Source of the DNA: Bifidobacterium breve | Lineage (GTDB): Bacteria; Actinomycetota; Thermoleophilia; Solirubrobacterales; Solirubrobacteraceae | Length of the DNA stretch: 64,000 bases | Reading direction: 5' to 3' | NCBI GenBank assembly: GCA_945889475.1 | Contig: CAMDBT010000006.1 | Span: 1 to 64,000, forward strand | In this document: piece after piece, positions 29,961 through 39,146 of the stretch | Layout: every line of letters starts with the position of its first letter | Position numbering within the stretch: position 1 is the stretch's first letter | Made by a program: the position numbers and the translations under genes | The notes under the pieces: generated by a model | Told to the model about the DNA's origin: nothing | The model's input: only the letters and a program-made list of their open reading frames with translations | Database searches by the model: none

Positions 29961-31409
29961 TTACTGCCAGTGCTCAAAAGCCGACTCTGAGCCTTGAAGC
30001 ACCGCGTGCATTGAGTCAAGAGCGGGATCGAGCGCCGGGAAGTCGCTGCGCCAGTGTGAGCCGCGGCTCTCTTCGCGCGTCAGTGCGCAGCGAGCGACGA
30101 GCGCTGCCAGAGGGTACGGATCGTCGAGCAACCGCTCAAGTCCGGCCCGGTCACGAACTAGACCTGCGCTTCGCCACATCGCTTCACGTGTCGCCTGCGA
30201 CGGAAGCTCGAGCGGCAGGCTGGCTGGCGGCTCGCCGCCGGCTGTGGCCGGTTCGTCGAGTGCCGCTCGCGCCGCCCGGGCGCCGAAGACGATGCATTCA
30301 GAGAGCGAGTTGGAGGCCAGACGATTGGCGCCGTGTAGCCCGCTGCAGGCGCTCTCGCCGACCACGTACAGCCCGCCGACCGTGGTCGCGCCATCGAGGT
30401 CGCAGACGACGCCGCCCATCATGTAGTGGGCGGCTGGCGCGACCGGGATCAGATCGCTGCGCGGATCGAGCCCCGACTGGCGCAGCGTCTCGTCGATACT
30501 CGGAAAGCGGCCAGCATCAACGGAGCGCATGTCGAGGCTGACGGAATCCACCGAGTCTGTTTCGATCTGCGTCCAGATTGCGCGTGCGACCTCGTCGCGC
30601 GGTGCCAGCTCATCGACGAACCGCTCGCCATCAGGCCCGAGCAGCGTTGCTCCTTCGCCGCGGATCGCCTCGCTGATCAGGAAGCCCTCGCGGCCAGGCA
30701 CGCCGACGACTGCCGTCGGGTGGAACTGAACGAATTCGAGATCGGCGACCGCAGCCCCGGCGCCGCGGGCCAGCATGATGCCGATCCCTACCGAGCCTGG
30801 AGGGTTGGTTGTGCGCTGCCAGAGCGCGGCTGCGCCGCCGGTCGCGATCACCGTTGCGCGCGCCCGTACCGCGAGCCCGTCCTCACAGATCACGCCGACG
30901 ACCCGGCCATCCTCGGTCCAGAGGTTGCTGGCGCGCCTTCCTTCGAGGATCGTCACGCGCCGTTCGCGCACCAACGCCGCCGAGAGCTGGCGCGCCAGGC
31001 GCCGCCCGGTGGAGCTGCCGCCAGCATGGACGATCCGCCGGCGCGAGTGGCCTCCCTCAAGGCCGAGCGCGAGGTCGCCGCCGCTGTCGGCGTCGAAGCG
31101 GATTCGGATCCGCTGAAGGTCGGCGATCATCTGTGGCGCTTCATTGACGAGGATCTCGGCCGCGGCGTGGCGAACGAGACCGCGGCCAGCACGCTCGGTG
31201 TCGGCCAGGTGCAGCTGCGGGGAATCATCTTCACCGAGCGCTGCCGCAAGTCCGCCTTGTGCCCAGTAGCTGGCGGTTTGGGCCAACGGTGTGGCGCTGA
31301 TCACTGTCACGCTGGCGCCAAGGCCAGCTGCGGTCAGCGCCGAGTAGAGCCCCGCGGCGCCGGCGCCAACGACAACCAGCTCTGTTTCGATCCGCTCGCG
31401 CCCCGACAT
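29961..31409 (-). CDS. nadB: L-aspartate oxidase
   Basis: 482 aa from ATG 31409 (MSGRERIETELVVVGAGAAG). First enzyme of de novo NAD synthesis; it oxidises aspartate to iminoaspartate with FAD. FAD motif VVVGAGAAGLYSAL, YWAQGGLAAAL, PAAHYMMGGVVCD and HGANRLASNSLSECIVFGAR are all present. nadA and nadC, which usually accompany it, are absent from the window. The -10 box spacing supports the internal ATG over the track start at 31454. Confidence 0.95.
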   Translation of the reverse strand: MSGRERIETELVVVGAGAAGLYSALTAAGLGASVTVISATPLAQTASYWAQGGLAAALGEDDSPQLHLADTERAGRGLVRHAAAEILVNEAPQMIADLQRIRIRFDADSGGDLALGLEGGHSRRRIVHAGGSSTGRRLARQLSAALVRERRVTILEGRRASNLWTEDGRVVGVICEDGLAVRARATVIATGGAAALWQRTTNPPGSVGIGIMLARGAGAAVADLEFVQFHPTAVVGVPGREGFLISEAIRGEGATLLGPDGERFVDELAPRDEVARAIWTQIETDSVDSVSLDMRSVDAGRFPSIDETLRQSGLDPRSDLIPVAPAAHYMMGGVVCDLDGATTVGGLYVVGESACSGLHGANRLASNSLSECIVFGARAARAALDEPATAGGEPPASLPLELPSQATREAMWRSAGLVRDRAGLERLLDDPYPLAALVARCALTREESRGSHWRSDFPALDPALDSMHAVLQGSESAFEHWQ

Positions 31410-31418
31410 CTCTGAGGT

Positions 31419-31424
31419 ACCGTA
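31419..31424 (-). promoter_or_regulatory. candidate leaderless -10 box of nadB
   Basis: Minus-strand TACGGT, 9 nt upstream of ATG 31409. Confidence 0.45.
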
Positions 31425-31598
31425 CCCGCCGCTGAAAGGATCGATCTTCCGCAACGACGCTTCGCTCGCCCACGAGGCTGGGGCGCAGCCGGAATCGGTC
31501 AGCCGGATCGTCGCGATCGAGCGTCAGCCGAGCTCCGCGCTGGCGGATGAGATAGCGGCGCCGCTGTTGGCCCGTCCGGCATTGGCCGCTGCGGCGCC

Positions 31599-31970
31599 TT
31601 AGGGGGCTGGAGTCGTCGTTACGACGGTGGGAGGCGCCGGAGTTGTCTCTGTGGCGGTGGTTGGGGCCGGGGTTACGCCCGGAGCGAGCGCTTCACCAGG
31701 CTGGACGGTGATCGTCCGCGTCGATGTCCGCGTTGGCGGTGGGTCATCGTCGGTGACGGCGACAAAGGCGCCGACGAGTACGCCGAGCGTGACGGCGAGG
31801 ACGGCGGCCACCGCGTAGATCGGGCGGCGCCATCGCGGAGCTGGCGCGATAACGGTGCGCGCCGGGTCGCCGCAATTGAGGCACCAATCCTGCTGCGCGT
31901 GGAGCCACTCGCCGCAGTGCGGGCAGGGCAGCGAGCCATAGGCCCACTGGGGGTTGGCGGCCGCAGCCAT
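31599..31970 (-). CDS. zinc-ribbon membrane protein with Thr/Pro-rich tail
   Basis: 123 aa. N-terminal double zinc knuckle (LPCPHCGEWL, DWCLNCGDPA), one transmembrane helix (YAVAAVLAVTLGVLVGAFVAV), then an extracellular Thr/Pro-rich tail. No family name. It lies 6 bp after another zinc-ribbon gene in the same direction, so the two probably form an operon. Confidence 0.72.
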   Translation of the reverse strand: MAAAANPQWAYGSLPCPHCGEWLHAQQDWCLNCGDPARTVIAPAPRWRRPIYAVAAVLAVTLGVLVGAFVAVTDDDPPPTRTSTRTITVQPGEALAPGVTPAPTTATETTPAPPTVVTTTPAP

Positions 31971-31976
31971 TTTAGG

Positions 31977-32744
31977 TCAGGCCGGAGGGCCCGAGCCCGG
32001 CTGTGTGTTGTACGGGTCGTTGACCAGCGCGGGCGACTGCTGGCCGACGTCGTAGACGCTGTTGGCACCAACCGCGCCCATCCCTGCGACCGATCGCGGG
32101 CCGCCGAAGGCAAGTCCGCAGCGGGGGCAGAAGTGGGCATCGCTGCCGTGCAGGGTGCCGCAGCGCGCGCAGGCGCTTACGCCGGGGATAAAAAGCTCGA
32201 CGTAAGGCGTTTGCAGTTGCAGCACCTCTTCGAGTACTCGAATTTCGCGATCCAGCGTCTCAATCGCGAGCACCTTTCCTTCCACTAACGCAGCGTCGCC
32301 ACGCTCGAAGCGATGCTGGTCGAACACGAGTCCGCCGAGGTCGCGGTAGCCGAGCTCACGGACCTGCTTCAAGTAGCGAAGGCGGCGGCGGAGGCGCCCA
32401 CGCTCGCGGAAGCCTGGGCGCTCGGGCGCGGCCTGTACCGGTGGCGTGGCGGCGGCGGTCTCAGCGATGACAACCGCATCTCCCTCGGCCGCGGTGATCG
32501 GCTCGCTGGGCTGGGCCGGCGGCGGCTGTTCGAGCGGCGGCGGCGGCGGCGGGAACTGCTCACCCGCGGTCGCCGAGCCGGGGGAAAGAATTATTGTCGG
32601 CGGGTCGCTCTGTGGCGGCGAGGGCGGCAGAATCACGGTCGCGTCGGGCATCGTCGCCGATCCCTCAGCAGCGCCCTGTTGAGCCTCTGGCGGAGAGCCC
32701 TCCTGGCTCGACTTTCGGCGGAAGATGCGGTCGCTCAGTCCCAT
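31977..32744 (-). CDS. proline-rich zinc-ribbon protein
   Basis: 255 aa. A long Pro/Ala-rich disordered N-terminal half is followed by a basic helical region (RERGRLRRRLRYLKQVRELG), a coiled-coil-like stretch (LAIETLDREIRVLEEVLQLQ) and a C-terminal zinc ribbon (CARCGTLHGSDAHFCPRCG). Function unknown. Its start overlaps the glycosyltransferase end by 10 bp. Confidence 0.72.
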   Translation of the reverse strand: MGLSDRIFRRKSSQEGSPPEAQQGAAEGSATMPDATVILPPSPPQSDPPTIILSPGSATAGEQFPPPPPPLEQPPPAQPSEPITAAEGDAVVIAETAAATPPVQAAPERPGFRERGRLRRRLRYLKQVRELGYRDLGGLVFDQHRFERGDAALVEGKVLAIETLDREIRVLEEVLQLQTPYVELFIPGVSACARCGTLHGSDAHFCPRCGLAFGGPRSVAGMGAVGANSVYDVGQQSPALVNDPYNTQPGSGPPA

Positions 32745-33721
32745 GGGGTTTTCTTCAAGGTCTCCTCGTTGCGCGCAGCGGCCGAGTCTAGCGCGCTATC
32801 TAGCTTCGCTCGCCACGCCTCCAGCAGTCGCCGCGCCATCCGTTCGGCGCTGAACTCCTCGGCGCGGGCGCGCGAGACGATTCGGCGCTCTGGTTGGTCG
32901 AGGCTAACGGCCAAAGCTTCGCTCCAGCTTTTTTCGTCGTAGGCGAGGCAGTCGGCCCCCTCGATCGACCTTGTCGCGACTTGATGGATTCCCGTTCGGC
33001 TGCAGCAGACCGGCACCTCGCAGGCCAGCGCTTCGAGCACGGCAAGGCCGAACCCCTCGCGCTCGGAGGGAACGATTACCGCATTGGCTGCGTTGATCCA
33101 GAGCGGCACCGCTTCAGGGCTGATCGCTCCAAGCGCGAGCAGCTCGGCGCCGCAGCGCGAGGCAACCGCCTGTGCGCGGTCGAAGCGCTTCTCGGCCCGC
33201 GCCGGATCGGCTGGAAAGAGTAGGTAGCGGCCCGCTTGCTTGAGGCCAAGGGTGGAGCGTGCCTGCTGGCGGTCGAGCGGTCGGAAGCGGCCGGTTGCGA
33301 CGCCGCAGGGCAGAATCTCAACCTTGCGCCGAGGGTAGCCTGGCACGTCCGCTGCGAGCTCCGGACTAGCGGCGCCGATCAGGTCGATAAAAGGCAGCGC
33401 CGCGTGGGTGATCAGCCGAGAACGACGGTGGCGAAGGTCGGTGCCGTGGAGCGTGAGGCCATGAACGGTTGCGCTTACGGCAAGCGAGGGCCAAGCGGTC
33501 AGCCCGAAGTGGGCGTGGACGACGTCGAATCGGTCCTTGCCGTACCGACTGCGCAGCTGGCGGGCGGCGCTGGCATAGCCGCCCGGGGGAAAGGCGAAGC
33601 ACTCCAGCTCCAGCAGGGGATCGTCGAGCTCGCGCAGCGCCTCGAGCTGGTCGCGGACGAAGCTACCGAGCTCCGGCCGCTCCGGCGAGGGCCACATGTT
33701 GGTGACGATCAGAACACGCAT
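32735..33721 (-). CDS. glycosyltransferase family 4
   Basis: 328 aa from ATG 33721 (MRVLIVTNMWPSPERPELGS). GT-B fold with an N-terminal FDVVHAHFGLTAW segment and C-terminal nucleotide-sugar motif SEREGFGLAVLEALACEVPV (E-x7-E). It transfers a sugar to an unknown acceptor, perhaps in surface glycan formation. It leads an operon with two zinc-ribbon genes. Confidence 0.9.
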   Translation of the reverse strand: MRVLIVTNMWPSPERPELGSFVRDQLEALRELDDPLLELECFAFPPGGYASAARQLRSRYGKDRFDVVHAHFGLTAWPSLAVSATVHGLTLHGTDLRHRRSRLITHAALPFIDLIGAASPELAADVPGYPRRKVEILPCGVATGRFRPLDRQQARSTLGLKQAGRYLLFPADPARAEKRFDRAQAVASRCGAELLALGAISPEAVPLWINAANAVIVPSEREGFGLAVLEALACEVPVCCSRTGIHQVATRSIEGADCLAYDEKSWSEALAVSLDQPERRIVSRARAEEFSAERMARRLLEAWRAKLDSALDSAAARNEETLKKTPWD

Positions 33722-33814
33722 CTGATGCTGATTGTCCACGTAGTGGCGGTGGATCCGCGCCACGCCGCTCTGCAGGCTGCGATCAGTGCCGTCCCCAAAC
33801 AGTTAGGAGCACCG

Positions 33815-34048
33815 ATGGCTTATCGCCTGCAGGGCCGCATTCACGCCACTTTTCACCACGCGCGCGTCCGTTTGAACTGCTCCTCAGGACAGGGGACGGT
33901 GGAGTACGTTGCGTTGATTCTGCTCGTCGCCGGCGTATTGGCCGGAGTGATCGTCGCCGGCAAGTCGCTGAAGGGCGGCGGCATCGCGCAGACCGTCGTG
34001 GGGAAGCTGAAAGAGTCGATCGATAGCGTTGGTAGCGCGAAGCCGTAG
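33815..34048 (+). CDS. pilin-like small membrane protein (TadE/Flp-type N-terminal motif)
   Basis: 77 aa from ATG 33815, which has AGGAG 6 nt upstream. The motif SSGQGTVEYVALILLVAGVL resembles the G-x-x-x-E-Y/F processing site and hydrophobic helix of Flp/Tad pilins and pseudopilins. The 270-aa track ORF starts inside the divergent glycosyltransferase gene and is not credible. No prepilin peptidase or secretion ATPase is in the window. Confidence 0.72.
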   Translation: MAYRLQGRIHATFHHARVRLNCSSGQGTVEYVALILLVAGVLAGVIVAGKSLKGGGIAQTVVGKLKESIDSVGSAKP

Positions 34049-34066
34049 TCCGCTCCGGCCGCGCCC

Positions 34067-34072
34067 TATGCT
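34067..34072 (+). promoter_or_regulatory. candidate leaderless -10 box of murI operon
   Basis: TATGCT, 6 nt upstream of ATG 34079. Confidence 0.5.
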
Positions 34073-34078
34073 CAGGCG

Positions 34079-34923
34079 ATGGCCACGGTAAGTGATCCGC
34101 GCGAGCGGCCGATCGCCGTCTTCGACTCTGGGGTCGGCGGCCTCACTGTGCTGCACGAGCTGCTCGTCCATCTACCGGCAGAGGACTACATCTACCTTGG
34201 CGATACGGCCCGTTTCCCCTACGGGGAGCGCTCGCCAGACGAGCTCGCTGGCTTCAGCCTTGAGATCGCCGAAGAGCTGCTTGCCCGCAACGCCAAGCTG
34301 CTCGTCGTCGCTTGCAATTCGGCGACCTCGGCGGCGCTGCCGGCGCTGCAGCGGCGGATGAGTCAAACGACGCTCGGCGTCGAGGTGCTCGGAGTCGTCC
34401 GGCCGGAGGCAATCCAAGCAGTCGCGACGACAAACAATGGCCGGATCGGCCTGCTCGCGACGACGACGACGGTCGCTAGCGGCGCCTATGAGGAAGCTGT
34501 CCACGCCGCCGACCCCCATGTGACGTTGGTCTCGGTCGCGGCGCAGGAGCTGGCACCGCTGATCCAATCCGGCTCGACCTTCGATCAACGCGTCGTCGAG
34601 CTTGTTCGCGGCTACATCGAACCGCTGCGCGAGGCGCGCGTTGACACCGTGATTCTCGGCTGCACGCACTACCCGCTGTTGAGCCCGATCCTGCAGCGAA
34701 TGCTTGGCCGCGATGTTCGGATTATCACCTCCGGAGCGGCGCTGGCGCGGCAGGTTGAGCACGTTCTCGGCGCGCGCGACCTTGCTAACCCCGACCAGTC
34801 AGAAGGCAGCTACCGCTTCCTCTCGACCGGCGACCCTGAGGCCTTCGCAGCGATCGGTACGCGCTTCCTGCAGCTTCCGCTCGGCCCTGTTGAGCAGGTA
34901 ACCCTTCACGAAGGAGTGGTCGC

Positions 34924-34927
<4 letters not shown>
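34079..34927 (+). CDS. murI: glutamate racemase
   Basis: 282 aa. It makes D-glutamate for peptidoglycan. FDSGVGGLTVL, the first catalytic Cys in VACNSATSAA and the second in LGCTHYPLL are present. It leads an operon with rph, rdgB and a cation efflux gene; the rph start overlaps its stop by 4 bp (ATGA). murI-rph-rdgB is a common actinobacterial order. Confidence 0.96.
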
Positions 34928-35661
<734 letters not shown>

Positions 35662-35666
35662 GGCCG

Positions 35667-36236
35667 ATGCGGATCACGCTCGCCACCCACAACGAGCACA
35701 AGCTGAGCGAGTTTGCGCGTCTGATGCCTGACTACGAGTTGGTAGCGCTGCCTGACCGCTGCGATGCGCCGGCCGAAGATGGCGACAGCTTCGCCGCCAA
35801 CGCGCTAATCAAGGCTCGCGCCGGCGCTTCAATCAGCGCCGGGCCGACGATCGCCGATGACTCCGGCATCTGCGTCGAGTCGCTCGCCGGTGCGCCGGGG
35901 ATTATGTCCGCTCGCTGGGCCGGTGAGCAGTGCGACGACGCAGCAAATCTGCGGATGTTGATCGACCGGACCCAGCCCGGCGATCGCCTCGAGTACGTAT
36001 GTGCGATCGCCTACTGCGACCCGCAAAGTGGAGCCGAGAAGGTCGTTGAAGCGAGTTGCGTCGGTAGGCGCGCCGCCGCGCCGCGCGGCAGCGGCGGGTT
36101 TGGTTACGACCCGGCTTTTGAGCCGCTCGAGCTGCCGGGCCGCACAATCGCAGAGCTCAGTTCCGCCGAGAAGGACCGGATTAGCCACCGCGGCAACGCC
36201 GTCCGCGCGTTAGATGATTGGCTGCGTGGTCGGTGA
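35667..36236 (+). CDS. rdgB: XTP/dITP diphosphatase (RdgB/HAM1)
   Basis: 189 aa. It removes non-canonical purine nucleotides such as dITP and XTP. ITLATHNEHKLSEF, IADDSGICVESL and GSGGFGYDPAFEP, then ISHRGNAVRAL are family motifs. It starts 5 bp after rph, and the next gene overlaps its end. Confidence 0.96.
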   Translation: MRITLATHNEHKLSEFARLMPDYELVALPDRCDAPAEDGDSFAANALIKARAGASISAGPTIADDSGICVESLAGAPGIMSARWAGEQCDDAANLRMLIDRTQPGDRLEYVCAIAYCDPQSGAEKVVEASCVGRRAAAPRGSGGFGYDPAFEPLELPGRTIAELSSAEKDRISHRGNAVRALDDWLRGR

Positions 36237-37633
36237 GCCTTACGAGCGGACGTCCACCGTCACCGCAGCAGCGCACCGCGCTGGCGTCGGCCGCTGCCGC
36301 TGGCTTCCTTGTTCTGGTCAAGCTGGTCGCCGGGCTGGTCAGCGGTTCGCTCGGGCTGATCGCCGAGGCGGCCCATTCGGCGACCGACTTCGGCGCCGCG
36401 CTTCTGACCTTCTTCGCAATCCGCGTTGCCGACCGACCGGCCGACAGAGGCCACCCTTACGGCCATCGCAAGGCCGAACATCTCGCCGCGCTCGGCGAAG
36501 GCGGCTTCCTGATTGTCGTCAGCGGCGTGATCATCGTCGAGTCGATCGGTCGGATCACCGGCTCGCAGTCGCACCACGTCGAAACAAACTGGTGGGTCTT
36601 CGCGGTGATCGGCGTGGTCTTGGTGGTTGACAGCACCAGAACGCTGATCTCTTGGCGCGCGGCGCGCGCTTACTCAAGCGCCGCGCTGGGAGCAAATGCG
36701 CTCCACTTTGCTTCCGACTTCGCCGGCACGCTGGCCGTTCTAGTCGGCCTACTGATGGTTCGCGCAGGCGTCGCCGACGCCGACTCGATCGCCGCGCTCG
36801 TCGTCGCCGTCTTGGTTATCGGCGCAGCGATCACGCTGATCCGAAGTAACGTCGGCTCGCTGATGGATCAGGCGCCGGCAGCGCTCGTAGAGCGCGCGAA
36901 GGAGGCGATCAACGAAGTAATCCCGTCGGTCGAAATTCAGCGGCTGCGCGTCCGCCAAGCTGGCGGCGTTACCTTCATCGACGGTGTGCTCGAGGTCGAG
37001 GCCGACGCGCCCGTCCAGCAAGGACACGAGCTGGCCGATCGTGTCGAAGCTGCGCTGCAGAGTCGAATCCCCGGCAGCGACGTGACGATCCACATCGAAC
37101 CACGTGAAGGATCTGAGTTGCGCGAGCGGGTCAGCGGAGCGGCGCTCTCGGCGAGTCATGTGCGTGAGGTCCACAACGTCAGGATCGTGAGCGTCGACGG
37201 GCGCTCGGAGCTGAGTCTTCACGTCAAGCTGCCGGCCGGCCAGTCGCTCGAAGAGGCCCACGCGGCAATCGACGAGGTCGAGGCCGCGATCCGTGCCGCG
37301 GCGCCGGAGCTTGACGGAGTTCACGTTCACATCGAACCGCTCCAGCCGTCGCTTCAGTCGCCGGTAATGGCCCGCGAAGAGTCGGCCGAACTGCACGGCG
37401 CGGTCGCGAAGATTGTTGTCGACCTGACCGGCCGTCAGCCGGTTGCCCTGCGCGTCCACCGCGAGCCGCGCGGCATCGTTGCGCTGGTCACTGTCGCGCT
37501 CGACGGTGGGCAGACACTCGCCCAAGCCCACTCCACTGCGACGACGATCGAGGCCGCGATCCGCGACTACGACGACGAGATCGTCGATGTCGTCGTGCAC
37601 ACCGAACCGTCGGCGCCGGTCAAGTCAGGTTGA
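36233..37633 (+). CDS. cation diffusion facilitator with three cytoplasmic dimerisation domains
   Basis: 466 aa from GTG 36233 (GTGA overlap with rdgB); the TTG at 36218 is an alternative. Residues about 1-195 are a CDF transporter with metal sites AEAAHSATD and LHFASDFAG and the HPYGHRKAEHLAAL loop. CDF proteins are normally about 300 aa with one cytoplasmic domain. Here about 270 residues follow, made of three related about 80-residue units, each ending in a VxxHxEP-type strand (VTIHIEP, VHVHIEP, VVVHTEP). It probably exports zinc or another divalent metal. Confidence 0.9.
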   Translation: MSLTSGRPPSPQQRTALASAAAAGFLVLVKLVAGLVSGSLGLIAEAAHSATDFGAALLTFFAIRVADRPADRGHPYGHRKAEHLAALGEGGFLIVVSGVIIVESIGRITGSQSHHVETNWWVFAVIGVVLVVDSTRTLISWRAARAYSSAALGANALHFASDFAGTLAVLVGLLMVRAGVADADSIAALVVAVLVIGAAITLIRSNVGSLMDQAPAALVERAKEAINEVIPSVEIQRLRVRQAGGVTFIDGVLEVEADAPVQQGHELADRVEAALQSRIPGSDVTIHIEPREGSELRERVSGAALSASHVREVHNVRIVSVDGRSELSLHVKLPAGQSLEEAHAAIDEVEAAIRAAAPELDGVHVHIEPLQPSLQSPVMAREESAELHGAVAKIVVDLTGRQPVALRVHREPRGIVALVTVALDGGQTLAQAHSTATTIEAAIRDYDDEIVDVVVHTEPSAPVKSG

Positions 37634-37760
37634 TCGCGGCGGCAACGCCAACCGCCAGCGAGAGCGCCGCGTAGCCCTGGTATCCGGCGAGCATCAGCAG
37701 GACGACGCCGACGAAGCAGATTAGGACGACGATTCCCCAGCTGATTCGGGCGAGCGGCAT
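37620..37760 (-). CDS. small two-helix membrane protein
   Basis: 46 aa from ATG 37760. Almost entirely hydrophobic (ISWGIVVLICFVGVVLLMLA, then YAALSLAVGVAAAINL), two short helices. The 3' end overlaps the convergent efflux gene by 14 bp. No known family; the coding call rests on the hydrophobic pattern and position. Confidence 0.5.
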   Translation of the reverse strand: MPLARISWGIVVLICFVGVVLLMLAGYQGYAALSLAVGVAAAINLT

Positions 37761-37823
37761 CGGACAATCCTGCCAGTTCGATCCGACAGTTGCGGGGCGC
37801 GTCGCGCCGTCCAATTGCGTTGG

Positions 37824-37829
37824 TAGTTT
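37824..37829 (+). promoter_or_regulatory. candidate leaderless -10 box of pyrF
   Basis: TAGTTT, 6 nt upstream of the GTG at 37836. Confidence 0.45.
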
Positions 37830-37835
37830 CAGGCT

Positions 37836-38759
37836 GTGTCAACGACCGGCAGCAGCGGCGGTTTTGCATCGCGGCTGCAGAGCGCAGTCGAGCAGCGCCG
37901 ATCGCAGATCGTGCTCGGGCTCGATCCCGACCCGGCGCGGCTGTGGCCGCAGGCATTGGAGGCGGCTACAGGATCGAGCGCAGCCGAGCTGGCTGCCAGC
38001 GCGGTCGAGGCGCACTGTCGCGCGCTGATCGACGCCGCTGGCCCGGTTTGCGTCGTCGTCAAACCGCAGCTGGCCTGTTTCGAGCAACTCGGCGCGCCGG
38101 GGCGTGAGGCGCTGGGGGCGGTAGCTGCCCACGCCAAAGCGGCGGGGCTACTGGTGCTGGCCGATGGCAAGCGCGGTGACATCGACATCAGCGCCGCCGC
38201 CTACGGCCGATCGCTGGTCGCGCATACTGAAACCCCGTTCGGCCTCGTCGACGGGTTGGGAGCCGACGCGTTCACGGCGAATCCGTACATCGGCAAGGAC
38301 GCGCTTGAGGTGTTGGTCAACGGCGCCCGAGAGGTCGGCGCTGGAGTTTTCGTGTTGGTCAGAACCTCGAACCCCGGCGCGGCGGACTTTGAGGATCTCG
38401 AGCTGGCGGCTGGCGGCACGCTCTGGGAGCGCGTCGCGACGACCGTAGATCAGCTAGGCGACTCGGCCGCGCTCTCCGACGTCGGCGCGGTCGTCGGAGC
38501 AACAGCGCCGCAGCATGTCGCAAGGATGCGCGAGTTGATGCCGCGGGCGATCTTCTTGCTGCCGGGCGTCGGCGCTCAGGGCGGCAAGGTCGAGGACCTG
38601 GCAGCGGCCTTCGCTCCCGGCCCTGCGGGTGGCCTCGTCAGCGCTTCGCGTTCAATCGTGTTCGCCTTTGAAGAGCACGGCGGCAGTCCGGCCGAGGCCG
38701 CGAGGGCTAAGGCTGAGACGCTGCGCGACGCTGCCTGGGCGCTCGGCGCCGCAGACTGA
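37836..38759 (+). CDS. pyrF: orotidine 5'-phosphate decarboxylase (type 2)
   Basis: 307 aa, GTG start. It makes UMP in pyrimidine synthesis. LGLDPDPARLWP, the catalytic Lys/Asp array LADGKRGDIDISA and LLPGVGAQGGKVEDL are clear. The length and sequence match the longer type 2 form found in Actinobacteria. The other pyr genes are not in the window. Confidence 0.95.
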   Translation: MSTTGSSGGFASRLQSAVEQRRSQIVLGLDPDPARLWPQALEAATGSSAAELAASAVEAHCRALIDAAGPVCVVVKPQLACFEQLGAPGREALGAVAAHAKAAGLLVLADGKRGDIDISAAAYGRSLVAHTETPFGLVDGLGADAFTANPYIGKDALEVLVNGAREVGAGVFVLVRTSNPGAADFEDLELAAGGTLWERVATTVDQLGDSAALSDVGAVVGATAPQHVARMRELMPRAIFLLPGVGAQGGKVEDLAAAFAPGPAGGLVSASRSIVFAFEEHGGSPAEAARAKAETLRDAAWALGAAD

Positions 38760-38815
38760 GCGCTGCAAGTTTGCGCCCGTCTGAGCCAACCGTTGGAGTC
38801 GCTCGCGCGCGTCCG

Positions 38816-38821
38816 TATCCT
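38816..38821 (+). promoter_or_regulatory. candidate -10 box of LysM-dacF-pfkB operon
   Basis: TATCCT, 10 nt upstream of ATG 38832, so the leader would be only a few bases. Confidence 0.45.
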
Positions 38822-38831
38822 TCAGGGTCAG

Positions 38832-39146
38832 ATGGCGCCGACATCACAATCTGCGCGCTGGTTGGCGCCGCTGGCGCTGGCGCTCGCCGCGCTAGCAACC
38901 TTCGCGATCGTCAGCAGCGGGGGCGGCGCGTCGAGCAGCAGCGAGAGCTCCGCTCCGGTTGCAGGCGCGACAACGACGGAGCAGGTGAGGACGAGCGGGC
39001 CGCGTTACTACACAGTCCGCACGGGCGACACGCTGACCTCAATTTCGATCGAAACTGAGGTTTCCGTCGCAATGCTTGAGCAGCTCAACCCGGGGCTCGA
39101 CACGCAGGCGCTTCAGCCCGGCCAGCGGCTCCGTCTTCGATCGTGA
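38832..39146 (+). CDS. membrane-anchored LysM protein
   Basis: 104 aa from ATG 38832. N-terminal transmembrane helix (WLAPLALALAALATFAIV), Ser-rich linker, then one LysM domain (YYTVRTGDTLTSISIETEVS, LNPGLDTQALQPGQRLRL) for binding peptidoglycan. It overlaps the DD-carboxypeptidase start by 4 bp (GTGA), suggesting they act together at the wall. Confidence 0.9.
   Translation: MAPTSQSARWLAPLALALAALATFAIVSSGGGASSSSESSAPVAGATTTEQVRTSGPRYYTVRTGDTLTSISIETEVSVAMLEQLNPGLDTQALQPGQRLRLRS

Noticed and set aside
31410-31598. Open plus-strand frame ending at TAG 31600-31602 upstream of nadB
   Set aside because: No start codon in frame, no recognisable family, and it overlaps the nadB promoter; probably a chance open frame in G+C-rich DNA.
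33236-34048. 270-aa ORF as one protein
   Set aside because: Its first two thirds are antisense to the glycosyltransferase gene; only the part from ATG 33815, with AGGAG upstream, looks like a protein.
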